Positions 11,646-25,199 of a stretch of DNA of 64,000 bases are shown here, piece after piece. The notes below the pieces were generated by a model. The model was not told where the DNA came from. It ran no database searches and worked only from the letters and a program-made list of their open reading frames with translations. The position numbers were made by a program, and so were the translations under genes. The DNA is from Montifringilla adamsi (lineage: Eukaryota; Chordata; Aves; Passeriformes; Passeridae): contig JAGGNK010012448.1 of the NCBI GenBank assembly GCA_017590115.1, positions 1,262,703 through 1,326,702 on the forward strand, written 5' to 3'. Each line of letters opens with the position of its first letter. Within the stretch, counting starts at the first letter, position 1.

Positions 11646-14600
11646 TTTCAAGGCAATGTAAGAAAAATAATGAATTTGAATGCTTCAGATTTAAATAATC
11701 AAACTTGTGTGAAGCTCCACAAACAGTCATTAGCAAAGAAATTTTACTGAAAGGTTTATCCAAACCACAAGCAGGACATTTAAATTGCTTGTCCCCTCTC
11801 TATCCTTAATCTTTGCCTTTTGATCTTAAAAAATTAATTTATAGAAAGTCTTCAAGCTTTTCTCAGATCTTAATGTGAGATTATGAAGATAAAGATAGCT
11901 CATCTTTCTTTCTGAAAATTATGATCTTTGCTCTCTCAAACACCAGGGAAAGGCAAACATAGGTAATGTCTCCAGCTGAATTCATTCCTTCTGACAAAAC
12001 ACAAAGCAGAAATTCATGCTGAGAATATCCTCAAAGCCAAGTTAGTTACATTCAAACCTGAGTGTCTATAACAGGTTGTATTTCATCTGGAAGACCACAG
12101 CAAGCCAAGTTAAATTTGTCCTTCGCAGGAAGGACTCATTTTGGCTTTTTACCATAGATCCATACTGAATGAGTGCAGAATCACAGGATGAAGGCATCTG
12201 AACTCAAAAGTGCTCTGCATTTCAGCCCTGGGGTACAATCCATCTTGAAAATGAAATCAAGAATATCAGGCCAATTTCTATGAAAACATTCACGTATTAT
12301 CTTTGAACCTGTACCAATATGTATCTCACTTTATAAAAATTGCTTTTCATCTGGGACCTTCTGAACCATTGGCAAACCTTTTACTATTCAAGATCCCCGT
12401 TTTGATTATCCCTTGATCTTGAAACTTCTGGCACTGCTTTCTACTGTAATGTCTCCTTGTTCCCTTGTCTTCCAGGGAAGAAGGCAGAAGAAAAAGACAG
12501 GAGAGAGAGGATTAATTTTAATTTGGACATAGTTAAAGTGCAATTTCTGGACATTATAGCAAGTAACTTCAGACACACTGAAGACAAGTCCTAAGGTTTT
12601 TGATGATCATGTAACGAGTACGAAGAGAATTACCCTCCCAAAACAGTATAATTTATTTTAAAGGTGAACTCAGCAATTTAACATTATGTCTTATATGTAT
12701 AAATATTTTGGCTCAGTTTGTATTACTTTTAGCAATATTGGCTAAAGATTCCTTTAGCATGTATCGTATCACTGAATTTAGCAGGATGAAGAAACTTCAA
12801 TGGTTCCTGTCCATAACACATTTTCCAGAAGAGTGGAAGGTACCATGACTTGGTTTAGACTCAGCTACCATTTGTTACTGTTAGTTTATGCTATTTCTCA
12901 AAAATCTAAGAGCTGTCTAGGAAGAATAAAGATATTCTATTTTTCCAAGAGCTACCATCTGTACTGGATTTAGGGAGCTTGTAAAAACCTAATGTCCAAT
13001 GAAGTTGAATATTTTCAGCACTGAAGGATGAAGAAAAATTACTTAGAACAACATATTTGTTTAGAGCAGTTGATGTCATTACTTTATAAAATATTCAGGT
13101 TATTTCTTCTTGCTTAATAGACATACTAGATGAAATGAGACACAGGCTGAATAGATAAGGTATGGCCATGGAAGAAAATTTGATAATAATGCTAAAATAT
13201 TAAATTAAAACAGATGTTACAAAGATTAAATACAAAAGACTAAAAATTTTCAGGAACATGTGTATGGGATGTATATGCAGCTTAGGCATCAATCTACAAT
13301 CCACATAGTCTAATTTTCAAAGCTGTTGACTATTCAGTTGCTCTGGGTGCTCTAGAAATTATATTTAGATACAAAGAAAGTTTGCAAATTATACTAACTT
13401 CTAACATTTTTACCCACACTGCAAGAATGTCCCCTTATGAGCATTTTGAAAAGCCTTATTAGTACAGACTGGGCACACATTTTATCTACTTATTAATAGG
13501 AAACTGTATTGATTGTTCTCCAAACACAGTTTGTTAATAGATCAATGCTCAAGCAAGGTGCCAGAAACTGCAGTATGTAGCAATTTCTAGAGCATAAATA
13601 CCAAGAGGCCACATTTCTTTCTGTTATAACTTTACATCAATCTATTCTGCTCCTTCAGAGACTGTGGATCAAGTGACATGAGGGCACAAGGGAAGCAGGT
13701 GCTTCTCCTCTACCAAAACACCAGTGCAGGACAGAATCAGGAGAAAAAATATATAGTGTATGACATTGGGCAAAATGGAGCAAATATGACCTTGAAGCAT
13801 ACACAACTTTCTATATGACACAAAAATAAAGCAATTACACTGTAGGTGCCCTCAGTTAAAATATATAGGAAGTTAACTGGGTGTAAAATAAAGAAAGAGA
13901 ACTTTGAATAGGAAGAAAGCAATCTCAGAGAGCAGTTTTAATTGCTTTGTAGTTCCAAAAATGGCCTGTGTTTATATTATAAATCTTCAAAATCTACTTT
14001 ATTTCACAGTCTTTTTTAACTTTCCACTTTTCAATTGCTTTATTGAAGAGGGGATTATGTCCCATTTTGTCAATTGCGAAGGTGTAAACTAGTAGCTGGG
14101 AATGTGCTTGTTTTAAATATTTCTGTTTAATGCAATGAAGAAGATATTGCAGATTTTGATATGATTCTCCTTGCAGATGTTTGATTGCCTCATCTTTTAT
14201 CATTGAACCCTTTATTTTACGAAACTTTAGGGTTTGTTCAGAGTAAGATAACATTTTGATATAGGTTTGAACTCTCAGCTCATGCTGTAAGCTGTTCTTT
14301 ATGCTGTCTGATCTGGTTCTCAATCACTTCACTTTTATAATTATTATATTACAATTGGTGAGATATTAATGAGATTAAGAGCAGACAGTTGTCACTGTAT
14401 TATCATTGCTCGCATTGTCTAGCCATGAGTCTTTTTTCTTTCCATGTCCATACACATACCTGCATAGTATTTAATACAATAAATGCTGTTGATAGAGCAG
14501 AAACAGGCTGTTGCAATTTCTGGTGCTCATCCTGCAACTGCATCTAACTCTGAGTCTCACCTGAACTACTGACATCAGAAAAGAAAAAGAAAAAGCAGTA

Positions 14601-17600
14601 AGGAGTCACTGTTCTGTCTCCAAACTGCATCCTGTGCAAGAACAGGAGGGAGAAGCCATACTGAGCAGGATGTTTTCCCACCTCCTGCTCTCACTCAGTC
14701 CTGGGCCCTGCAGCAGGACAGCCTCACCTGGGACCACCACAGTCTCTGAATCACCAGGATCACACCATCTAAGTGTCACTGGACTGTGGCTGTTGTCATG
14801 CCCATATCCAACTTCTGCTCTCATCCACACTTCTTTGTCTAAAACCAATGCTGGAAAAGAGGTAAGAGCAGCCCATGAGTGGCCACCTAAGACAGAACAG
14901 ATAATGAACAGATATTTATTATTCTATATAATAAATAATAACAAACTGCTTTAACCAGATCCAAAGCAGAGTACAGTTGTTCTAAAATTGTTTGACAGTT
15001 ACTGGTGTATTCAACTAAGACACATAGTCCTTATGGAGCAGGAGGGGGCTCACTTAGGACAATAACACTAAACTTCATTCTGGCAAAAATTCCATTCATT
15101 TTATCTGGTCGTTTTCATTTTTCAGTTCAGGATAAACTTATTAATTTACATCAGAAGATACAGAAACTGATTAACATTATTTTCCTACACCTATCAACAT
15201 CCCCTCCCTTTAAAAAATATTTTAAAACATGTATGTGACTTTACTGTAACAACAAACAAGTTAAATAGCCACATTTATATTGTCTAAAAACAATTGTATA
15301 TATGAAAGTCCACATATTAAGGAGGATAAATGGATGAAATTGTTTACCATTCCACCCAAATGTAAAGCATAAAGTTAGAGGCTAAAACAGAAAGGAAGGC
15401 AGAGGAATTCTTAAGGCATTTACAAGCTCTCAGAATTAGGGTTTAACTGCAGTGTAAAATTATTTGGGATGAGAGCAAAGCAGATAAGAGAAATCTACTT
15501 TTAGCAGCCCTTTGTTTTTCACTTCAATAAAAAGTTATCCCACAGACTAGGCCAGACCCCCACAGTAGTTTGTGAGATGGCTGTTGTTGAATATACTTCT
15601 CTCTGATGGTTGTGATGGTACAAGGAACCCCGACGGAAAAATTCCTTGTAGGAGGTGCAGCTCAAAGCCTTAAAGCAATATAATCCACTCTGCATTTCTT
15701 CAGGTTTTAAAGTATGCAAGGGACTTCACAATCACTAAATCTATGCTTTGGCTGGTATTTTTTCAAGTATTCTTGCATCTTTGTGGTTCAAACTGAAACA
15801 CAAACATTTTTAGAGAGACCAGAAAATATTTGCCAAAAATTCTAATGGTAAGTGCTAAAACAGCTCTCAACAGATTAAATGCTTATCTGCTTTGCTCTTA
15901 TGTCACAGAAATTACCCTAGTGCTTGACTTCCATCTTCCAGATAAAAAAATTCAAAGAAGAAAAATCAGATTAGATACTGAAGCTTAAGGGAAGATTTGG
16001 GATCCTCAGTACTGAAAGAAATCATGTTTATTGGATTTCTGAACTGTTCAAATTCTATCACATTTCTGTAAGTAGAGAACATGAATTTATCCATCTATAA
16101 CAAATTCTGCACAGTGCGGATGGTAAATGAAAGATTTATCTTCTCAGCTTCTTGAAAGATCACTAAAAAGGCTTCCAAAAGGAGTCACAGTTGTTAACAA
16201 AAGTAAAAGCTTGAATCCATGAGAATTTTAATCAGCACTTGCTGATGTAAAATTTTCTGTTTTCCTAGGCTTCTGTGGGTCTATATGGCACATTGGTGCT
16301 ATGTAAGAATGGCATAGCTTTGTGGAAAAAACAAGATATATAGCTTTCACTTAAATATTATTGTCGAATACTTTATAATGATACCAACATATATACACTT
16401 ACATAAGTGTTCAAGTGGAGGAAATTAATTGCTTCAAATCACTGAAAGATAAAAGTTATCTGTCAGAAATTGAGACTGACTGGGTAACATCAATAATCTT
16501 CATTTCTTATGGACTGAGGTGGCTCTTTTGATGAATAGTGAGAACAACAGACTCTTATGAAGACGTATTGAGCTTTTATAATTGCTTTAGTAATTATAGA
16601 AATTACAAAAGAATAACATTAATAATGTACCCTGACTAAACACAAGATGCCAAACTTTCCCAAAACTCTGATTAAAGGCTATTTTCAGAATTACACATGC
16701 TTTTACAGACATCTGCCTTCAGTGTAGCCTTCCTTGGTTAGTCAAAAACTAACATGGTCCCTGTACAGCTGGTTTTGAATGTTGCAAACCAGCTACAGAA
16801 TCTTCATAAGGGTAAGGAAAGTAACATTGGTACGTAAGGGAGCATCACTGTTTGGAGTTTGGTGGAGGTGGCACAGCAGGATGGGAACTGACTTTTGGCC
16901 ATGAATGGTGACACACACCCTGAAACTGCACAAGGAGTGAAGTCACAGCTGGGAAGCATGATAGGAAGCATAACAGGTAAAAAAGTCTTGGTCTGCCCCT
17001 TATGTGACATTTAATGAGAGGTAGTTCTGCCATGACTACTAGTGCACAAGTTGGGATTCTGGCAAGATTTGCCTATATCCTAGCCAGTCTGCTATAAAGG
17101 TGCTTTGAAAAATTGGCTACTAAAGCATGTTCTGGAAGCTTGATTCCTCCTGGAATCCAGAGATCTTCTCCTGACCCTGGCTGAGGGCAACTCAGTGGAC
17201 ATCCTGGCTTGAAATGGCCAGGGTTTTTTGACAATTCTTTAGTAGGTAATGCTATATGGTATCAAGAACTCCAAGGCCATCTGATTATAGCAAGGGGGGC
17301 AGACAGTCAGCCTGGTGCATTTCAAAGTTTACACGTGGTAGTTAGTGAAAGCAATTGGCCATCTCTGGCAGCAGATGTTTTCTTAAGGGTGTATAAACAA
17401 GCTTTTAGCACAGTGATCCAGGTCAGCCCTGCCTGCCTTCTTGCATGTGACAAAACCAGACGTGACAAAAATAACAGCAAATCACTCTTTCAGGAGCTTA
17501 CATTGCCAAAATGTATAGACTAGACATATTAATTTCTCTATGTAAAATTTGGAAAAGGTCAGTGCATTTTAAGTGTCTCTTAAATGCATTTAAAATCAAA

Positions 17601-17875
17601 AAGGTTTCATTTAAATGCATAGTGATGTTTTGGCATTTTACGGCATCGGTTCATTGCCAAAGAGCTTTTAGGTAGCTATCATCCACTTAGACAGATTAGA
17701 CAACTAGAAAATAGTTATTCTCACCTTTCCTATTATTGACTCTATTCCCTGAAATAATTAGGTTTACTGGTGTTTCAAGAACAAACTGATCCCTTCTGCA
17801 TTAATCTCTTGCCAACACATTGATGTTCTACAGTTCACATGAATTTACATCTCAACTGGCCTGAGGCTGTTGCTT
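11646..17875. other. Long unique stretch, no gene seen
   Basis: More than 6 kb without a classifiable element. A modestly GC-richer patch at 14600-14900 has overlapping open frames on both strands (14606-14848, 14634-14954) but no recognisable domain or convincing splice context. A bulged hairpin at 16761-16798 is listed separately. The open frame at 17209-17523 matches nothing I know. Confidence 0.5.
16761..16798. repeat. Imperfect 13-bp hairpin
   Basis: CTGT plus AGCTGGTTT on the left (with AC bulged at 16765-16766) pairs with AAACCAGCT plus ACAG on the right (16786-16798), around a 10-base loop at 16776-16785. It is shorter than a typical microRNA precursor stem and is listed only as visible structure. 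Confidence 0.7.
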
Positions 17876-17905
17876 AAAAAAACCCCAACCAACCAACCAA
17901 CCAAA
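17876..17905. repeat. (AACC)n low-complexity tract
   Basis: An A-run followed by about four AACC units, with no G on the plus strand. Same class as the tract at 3637-3685. Confidence 0.9.
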
Positions 17906-20516
17906 TACAAACATTACCAAACTTACATGAGAACCCAAGGCCTGTGATTTGAATAATGAGGCACTTACTGTGATCATCTGAAAAAAGAACTTGTTTAGTA
18001 TTCCTGATAAGTGATTTTCAGTTTAAAACAAAAACTTTCCATATTCTGTCTCCAAGATAATTTGTTAGAGAAAGCTCCTATTTAATTTTTACATTTTGTT
18101 TATGATAAATAATATCTTTTTTGGTAATCTGCAGTTAATAACCAGTATTTGACACATGAAATGAAGAACCTTTTGATTAGAAGACCCTAGAATCCTACAT
18201 GATCTCAGGATTATTTTTCAGGAGCTCTTCAATAAGGTGTATTTCCAGCCTGTCTCCAATTATATCACTGCTTCCTGTCAGTCATGAATGAATGTACTAG
18301 CAGAATTTCCTCTTGAATCTTGGCACTTCACCAAATTAAATGGATTTCAGCTTTTTCAGAGTGTAGATATGTGATGCCAATGGTCTTGCATTACAAAAAT
18401 ATTTTGATAAATTCACCTTTTAATGATTATAATAGAAAAATACATCAAAGCCTGAAGAATTCCATTCTTGCTTTTTAAAAAACTTTAACTGCCAGGGACA
18501 TGTCTCATTTGACCCAGAAGTTTTTGACATGAGAACTGCAAGCGCTAAAAAACACCACTCAGTTTTTTGTTGATAACATCACAGATATTGCTAAAACACA
18601 TTCCATTCATTTCCAGCATTTGTCAGTGGCATTTCAATGGCATGCATATGAGAGCTTCTAATCCACCAAAATTCTTTGGAATAGAAACTGTTCCACTTCA
18701 AATACAAAGACTGCAGAACTAAGGTCTACAGTTACACATTTCCCAGAATTTTAATCTGCCTCTAGACACAAAAGTAATATATTTTAATGGAGGAAAAGGG
18801 TTGGGTTTCTTTCCTGGTTTTTGGTTTTTGTATTTTTGGGTTTTTTGGGTTTTATTTTTTTTAATATTTGCCAATTACTTACTGCACTCCAAGGAGAAAA
18901 TTATTCAAAGGTGAGGAGAAAAAGACAAATATTGAAAGATTAGTACAATGCAAACCATCCAATCACTTTATTTGTGAGGCATGTCTGAGACATAAATGCT
19001 TTAAGATACTCAGAATTAGACAAGGATATCCATATGACTTTTTAGTGTTATTTTTTACAACTACCTTAAAAATATTACTTTATTGTTGCTGAAAGAAATG
19101 GTGTCATATCAAATTTTATGGCATCAAATGCTTATTTCCCCATTTACCTTGATTTTTCACTACTCCTGTGCCAAAATGAAAGGTAAGTATTATGCCAAGT
19201 ATATACTTGCTGAGCATGTTTGGGGATATGATATTCTGTGCTATGATAGATAATATGCTTTTGTCTTCTAGTGTTAATTGCTATATATTAAAATATACAT
19301 GTTCTTTGTGTTACTACCATACGTAATAATGTATGAATAAATACAGAGCTTAAATCACTGGGGAAAGATGTAGCTTTTAAAACTATTGGTAAGTGAAAGG
19401 TCTTCATTCAAGGATGCTAACTAATTTCTAAATATCCTGGACTCCTTTGAACACTTGCTAACGATTCTGTACCCAAAAATGAAGACAAAACTAAACCATT
19501 TTGACTGCTACTTTTAGAAACTCAAAAAGACAGCATCTCTGCAAAGAAAAAGTAGACCAACCAGAGCTTTTGGTATCTCCCTCAATGAGGTATATGGCAA
19601 TTTGTCGGACTGAAGCACATACCTCCAAATCTCTCTGTGATTTGAATGCTATCAGCATTTTGCTGTCTTATCTCTCCTCACCCACTTGCACATGAAGATA
19701 CTCTCCAATTAGGTTTTCTATTACCAAGGAAAAATTAGGATATTTCACCACTTGTAAGCAGAGTGACCTGGGGGATATTTTTGACAGTACGCTAATGTTG
19801 CCATACCAATCTGAATGAAGACAACCCACGACATATTGACTGGGTCTCTAAGCATCATACACTGGCATAATCAACACGTATGAGTGAGAAAACGGCTCTC
19901 AGCAATCCAGCAGTTCCTAAGTTGGCTAAAGTATTCCCAAATGGAAAACATCTCCTTTTCAACAAAGATTGTGGAAACATTTAACTATGAAATCATGCCT
20001 CTTGAAGAACACATATCATCTGCTTCTAACTTTGAACACAGAGATGCTCTGTAGATAGAAAGTATTTACCTTTTGACTCTAATGAGTTTTGCAGCACAGA
20101 CAGAAAAATAAAACAGAGGATGTACCTTCTTCACAAAATAGTGTCAGGTATATGATTGATCTCAAGTACGCTACTTTTCCTGAAACTGCCTTTAAGTGTG
20201 GAGCTGCTGCATATAAAGCATTCAACAGCAAGATTGAAGTGCAATTCTTCAACTTTACAAAAGAAGAAAAAGCAAAGGATAGCTGGGGGTTTTTTTGGCT
20301 TCATATGTTTTGTGGGTGGGGTTTGCAGGTAAGACTTGCAGCACAGCATTGGTGTGGTTAATTGTACTAGTTACAGTCTTCTGTGGCAGCATCTTGGAGG
20401 TCCCCAAGTTCATCTGGTTAATGACCATTCATATCCTGTCACTCAAAGTGGTTAGCCACTAAGTGGCACCCCTCCATAACTGGGTCTGCTTTCACTAAGC
20501 TCTTATTTATAAGAAC
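17906..20516. other. Unique sequence with a T/G-rich tract
   Basis: Mostly unremarkable AT-rich DNA. At 18799-18864 there is a T/G-rich tract (TTGGGTTT, TTTTTGGTTTTTG, TTTGGGTTTT) with almost no A or C. The open frames at 18868-19092, 19501-19695 and 20089-20361 are not recognisable proteins. Confidence 0.5.
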
Positions 20517-20994
20517 TGTTGCAGTTTATCAATGGTATTCTCTGACTCACTGCCCCCACTGAGACCCTCCCAAACCACACGCCACTTTCTCCCCTTCTCC
20601 TTTCCCACTGGGCAGGATGGAGTTGGAAATTGGAGGGACAGAAGGTGAAGATCACAGGTTAAAATAAGTATTTACTGGAAACAGCAATGATATAAGAAAA
20701 CAAACAGTAACAACAACAATATTAGTTTTAAAAGTATACAAAAAAGAGGGTCATTCACATACAAAAATGGTAACCACAGACCCTGACACAATGAACAATG
20801 GTGGACAGCCTCTCACCTGCCTTACATGTTTTTTCTACTGGAATCCTTGCCTTTCTTCCCCAGAGCCGGAGAGCCCCTTCTCCCTGACCCCAGCAACGAT
20901 CTAGAAAGGATATCTGGATCATGGTCATGCACCCTCAGACATGCCCCTCTGCCCAACTACTGTAAAAAATCAACCCTGTCCAGGCCAAAGCACA
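20517..20994 (-). mobile_element. Solo LTR, avian ERVL-like family, minus orientation
   Basis: On the plus strand it starts with TGTTGCAGTTTATC, which corresponds to the family's reverse-complement end TGTTGTGGTTTAACC. It then has a pyrimidine-rich stretch, 'attggagggacagaagg', 'tatttactggaaacagcaat', a CAACAACAATATTAG tract, and ends in 'caaccctgtccaggcc' then CACA. The outer dinucleotides are TG and CA. Flanking 5-mers AGAAC (20512-20516) and GAAAC (20995-20999) could be a decayed target duplication, but they differ at two positions. No internal retroviral genes adjoin it, so it is a recombined solo LTR. Family placement is by eye. Confidence 0.75.
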
Positions 20995-23319
20995 GAAACC
21001 TACTCTATTTCAGTATTGCTTTAGAGAGTGTGTTTTCAAGTCTCTGTATGCCTAAGCCATGTTACTCAAAATACTGAACTTGAATTCCTCATTTTTGAAA
21101 AAAACTATGTGAAAATAAAATTTTGGCAAAAGTAGAGTCTGAATTCAGTTTTTAAGTGCAAAATGTCCCAACTATTTCAATACTGCTTATAGAGATTTTA
21201 GTGTAAAAATAAATGAGGTATTGGAAGGTACATCTATTTCTGTAGTAACTATATTGAAACTTTTTGGTGACTCATGATGTCTTCATTTTACTTCATGTTC
21301 TATTTTTGTTAAAATATCTTGGTAATGATTCCTTCCTAGGTGAGTGTGAAGACCTTTGGTTTGTCACATAATTAACCTGGAAGAATCCTAAGCTTTGTCA
21401 TGGTACCGTCGCCTACTTAGTATCCCACCCTGCAAGTGTCCAAGCATATTTATAAATTATCTGCTTCCTGACAAAAAAGAAGAATCCCAGTGGTTCACCA
21501 ACACACATGCAACTTGGTCTGGTAAAATGGTGCCACAGTATGACTTAGTTTTGGTGTTATTCTCTGCTGTAATACTGGAGCACTTTCTAAATGCACCAGT
21601 CCATGTCCTCCTGGAACCCGCAGTCAAAACTTGGGAGTAAGGGCCAATAAACTCAACTATTATTTTATTTAATTATTAATTATTTTATTTAATAAAAATC
21701 AATAAATCCATTGCACAGGAGGACAACTATTTTATCCAAATCACTTTTTACTCAGTTCCCCCCTCAAAAGTGACTTGAGATATGATTAGATTCAGAGATG
21801 GAATGAAAGTCACCTAAACAAATGCACTTACTTCTGGAAAATAAAGAGGGTGTGTGCTATTAAAAAGGCTTCATGTTTTCCTAAGCTTACTTATCAGACA
21901 TAATTACCCATTTTGTCTGTTGACTTTTTGTCAAAAAATTCCCTTCAGCCTCTCTTTGATAGAATCAAGATCTACTTAGTTTCTCAGGACTTTTCCTATT
22001 TGTTGTCCATCCAGAGAAGAAAGACAGGGTGTTGCAATTTAGGAAATCAATCAGAGTAATCAGTTTGCAGGAAGGCATGCTTTATTCAGAATTCTGATTA
22101 TTAATGTCTTTACCTTTCAACTACAAAAATACATTTCAGGAGAAGAAAAAATTTTATAGATGAGGAATGAGTTATGTCAGACTGAGAGTAACAGGTTATT
22201 ATTCCACTTCAGGCATCAAATGCATGCCATACAATGTATGAGAGTAAGGAATCACAGCAGAATTTTTAAATTCAAAACAATATTACCTTTTACATACTCT
22301 AGAATGTCCAGAAGAAACTGTAGACATATTCTTACAGAGAAAAATGATAGAAAAATATTATGACTTACACCTGAAATCTGAAGGGAAAAAACTTGAGCAC
22401 TACACTCTTTTGCCGCTAGGTTAGCAGTAGGATTTGTGATTCTCTCACCACAAGTTCATATCTGTGTCTAAGGCATGGTATCAACCATCTACCTGGTGAA
22501 AAACCTACTTAGAATATAAACCAACACACCTGAAAATACATTTCCTATGACACTACTCATAAAATCTAAGGTAAAGGAACATTTGTGGAGGATCTAAGAA
22601 CAAAGAGGAACACAACAAACACTGCAATATTCATTTGCAGTGTTAGCAGAATTCCATGACCACACACAGTATCACCATTCATAAGAACTTCTAAGTATTT
22701 AAGCCTGAGGTTATCCTGAGGTCTCTTCTAGAGGGGGTATATCTCATGGGAAAACTTTCCTGGCAGTTTGGAGTGAAGACAGTGCTGAAGTATGTCATTG
22801 CTTCAAGAAGCATATAAAGGGTTCAGCTGTAGAATTTCTTATTAAAACCCTGGAATGCTGGTGTAATAGCTAGTGGATTAGTGGATGGAGCATCTGGTAA
22901 TCTAATGCTGGGATTTTTGGCCTTTGTGGATTGCTGGGAGCACAACTGCAGCACAGAGGTGCTCTGCATGTCCTCCCTTTTTATAAAGCTAAAATGTTTA
23001 CACAAAAATGGCAAATCGTTCTGTGGGCTGATATGCAAGTTTACTCCTACTTAATTCTGGAAGACTTTTTACCTTGCCTGCTGAGATGCCTTGAAGTTCT
23101 GACTTCCACAAGAACTTAAAGGTTAACTCCATGTGGACTCCATACTAAATAGCCTAGCATCAAACAGGAACACTAACTTTGTTTTTCTTGTGCCTGTAGA
23201 ATTGCAGATTGGAGCCTTTGTCCTCATGAGTTGACCTCTCTCCAGCTTTTCTGGAAGATGCCCTTCTTCCATCATGCAAAGCTGAAAGATGAAGTCAATT
23301 GGCCTTTATTGCCTGATCC
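20995..23319. other. Unique sequence, AT-rich simple tract at 21658-21700
   Basis: No gene recognised. At 21658-21700 ATTATTTTATTTAATT is tandemly repeated. The remainder is single-copy-looking DNA. Open frames at 20826-21077 (partly LTR) and 21395-21640 have no family resemblance. Confidence 0.5.
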
Positions 23320-23790
23320 ATGCACTGCTGCTGTCAGGGAAGCTCTTGTCTTCCAAATGGCATCAGTATGGAGTTTGTCAGAGAGTGGTAGGTGGAACAG
23401 TGCTGGAACAGCACTGTCATTTCAGGTGGGATTTACTGGCTGTCCCTTGGAGACCAGCAGCTGTGGGGGCTCCCTGAGAGGGCAGGACAAAGCCAGCAGC
23501 GAGAGCTGTCCCACCACACCAGTTAAGGAGCAAAAGGGCAACCCCAGCTCAAGGCACAGCTGAAAATCTGCTCCCAGAGGAGAGGAGGGCCTTTGACAAC
23601 TGCCTCCTTGCAGGGCATCTGGAAGGCTCTGGCACTAGGGGAACACAGTTATCCTATGAGCTGGTGGTCATAGGTCCCAGGGGCCAAAACTCCTGGAGAG
23701 GCATGATGTTTCCAGGCTGTGACATAAAGTACGAGAGGTATAAAAACCATGGGCCCAGTCTTTCCACTGAACAGCAGAAAGAGTGGCATC
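23320..23790 (+). promoter_or_regulatory. GC-richer block ending in a TATA-like box (candidate promoter or unclassified LTR)
   Basis: The block is clearly richer in G and C than its surroundings. It ends with TATAAAAA at 23739-23746, so a start site would be expected about 25-30 bases further on, near 23770. The arrangement (GC-rich upstream part, TATA box, then AT-rich DNA) suits a tissue-specific promoter or the U3-R part of an LTR. I see no convincing TG...CA ends or family match. An open frame at 23231-23563 overlaps it but reads like translated non-coding DNA. No downstream exon was identified. Confidence 0.25.
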
Positions 23791-24541
23791 TGATCCTCAG
23801 TTCACATTTCCTCTAAAAATCCATTTATACTTCAAAAATTAATCTGTGTGCTCACATGCAGATTTTAAGTATCATGATGTTACCAGTCAGACTCCAGACT
23901 TCTTGGGAAGTACTTTGTGGTCTTTGATATTAATCAGAAAATGCTTTGTTTTGGGCTAAGATATAAAATCAGTAATGAAGACAATTTCTTTCTAAAGACA
24001 ATTTCTTTCAAATTCCTTCTTTCCTTCTTTCTAGGATCTTTGTAACTTTGAAAGTTTCAAGGAAAAAAAAAATGTGCTTTTGCATCCGCAACCTCCTTTT
24101 GCTTTCTTGAATAATTTCTCAGAAATATAATAAGCAGAAAAGGAACAAGGAATATTTTCTAAGACTTTAAGCTTTCAAAAGCATAACTTGCATTACCATG
24201 TCCTGCCCATTGCAAAAAGATTGGAAAAGAAATTGCTGCCTTTGGCTTCAATACAGTTAGGACAAAATTAAATCACTGAAGATGTGAGAGAACAAGCTCC
24301 TTATACTAATAACCACATGCAATAGCTCACAAATCTTAGTAGTAAGGAAGAGGAAAAGTTGAACTGCTGCCTAACCAGGGTACATACAGACCCTGAGTAC
24401 AGATCATCACCTTGAGTGAAATACAGACAAGATTCCAAATACTGTGGCATATGGCAACAGAATTCTTCAGTAGAAACTTCAGTAGTTTGTAGTCTATGAG
24501 AGTACATACTTACACAAAGTTCATAGTTTACTGGGATGTTA

Positions 24542-25199
24542 CTGCACATGGGTCAGGGCAATCCCAAACACAGGTACAGGCTGGGTGGAGAATGGATCCA
24601 GGCTGGCCCTGAGGTGAAAGACCTTGGGGGTGTTTGCAGAGAAAAGCTCAATATGACTCAGGTTTGCATGCTTGCATCCCAGAAGGCCAACTGTAGCAGG
24701 TCGAGGCAGGTGATTCTGCCCCTCTGCTCTGCTCTCCTGAGACCCCCCATGACTGGTGACAAAGAAAGACATGGACCTGTTGGAAGGAGACCAGAAGAGA
24801 ACCACTAAGTTGATTGCAGGGTTGGAAGATCTCTCTTATGAGGACAGGCTGTTCGGCCTACAGAAGAAAAGGTTCCAGAGAGACATTATAGGAGCCTTCC
24901 AGTATCTAAAAGGTATTTACAAGAAGGCTGCAGAGAGACTTTTCACCAGGGCATATAATGAGAGGAAAAGGGGGAATGATTTGAAGTTGGAAAAGGGTAG
25001 GTTTAAATTAGATATTCGGAGGAAATTCTTTGGAGTGGGGGTTGTGAGACACAGGAACAGGTTGGCCAGAGAGGTTTTGGATGCCCCATCCCTAGAGGTG
25101 TTGAAGACCAGGCTGGACGGGGCTTTGAGCAACCTGGTCTAGTAGATAGCGCCTTGCTCAGAGCAGGTCCCTTCCAACCCAAACTGTTCTGTTTCTGCT
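24542..25199 (+). mobile_element. CR1-type LINE, 3' part of ORF2 plus 3' UTR
   Basis: Starts inside the C-terminal third of ORF2 ('ctgcacatgggtcagggcaa', then 'acaggtacaggctgggtgg') and continues through the ORF2 end, a short 3' UTR ('gcaggtcccttccaaccc') and a degraded tail near 25199. It is truncated at the 5' end, as CR1 copies usually are. The last 128 codons of ORF2 remain open (see 24756-25142), so this is one of the less decayed copies here. It lacks the upstream endonuclease and reverse transcriptase core and cannot move on its own. Confidence 0.93.
24756..25142 (+). pseudogene. C-terminal remnant of CR1 ORF2
   Basis: A 128-codon open frame matching the conserved C-terminal tail of CR1 ORF2. 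It includes DMDLLEGDQKR, a LEDLSYEDRLFGLQKKR segment, AFQYLKGIYKKAAERLFTR, a KRGND...KGRFKLDIRRKFF segment, and APSLEVLKTRLDGALSNLV just before the stop. The first Met is incidental: upstream codons belong to the same ORF2 after a frame break near 24750. The ORF2 stop sits in the usual place ('gcaacctggtctag'). No endonuclease or catalytic residue is present, so no function is expected. Confidence 0.88.
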
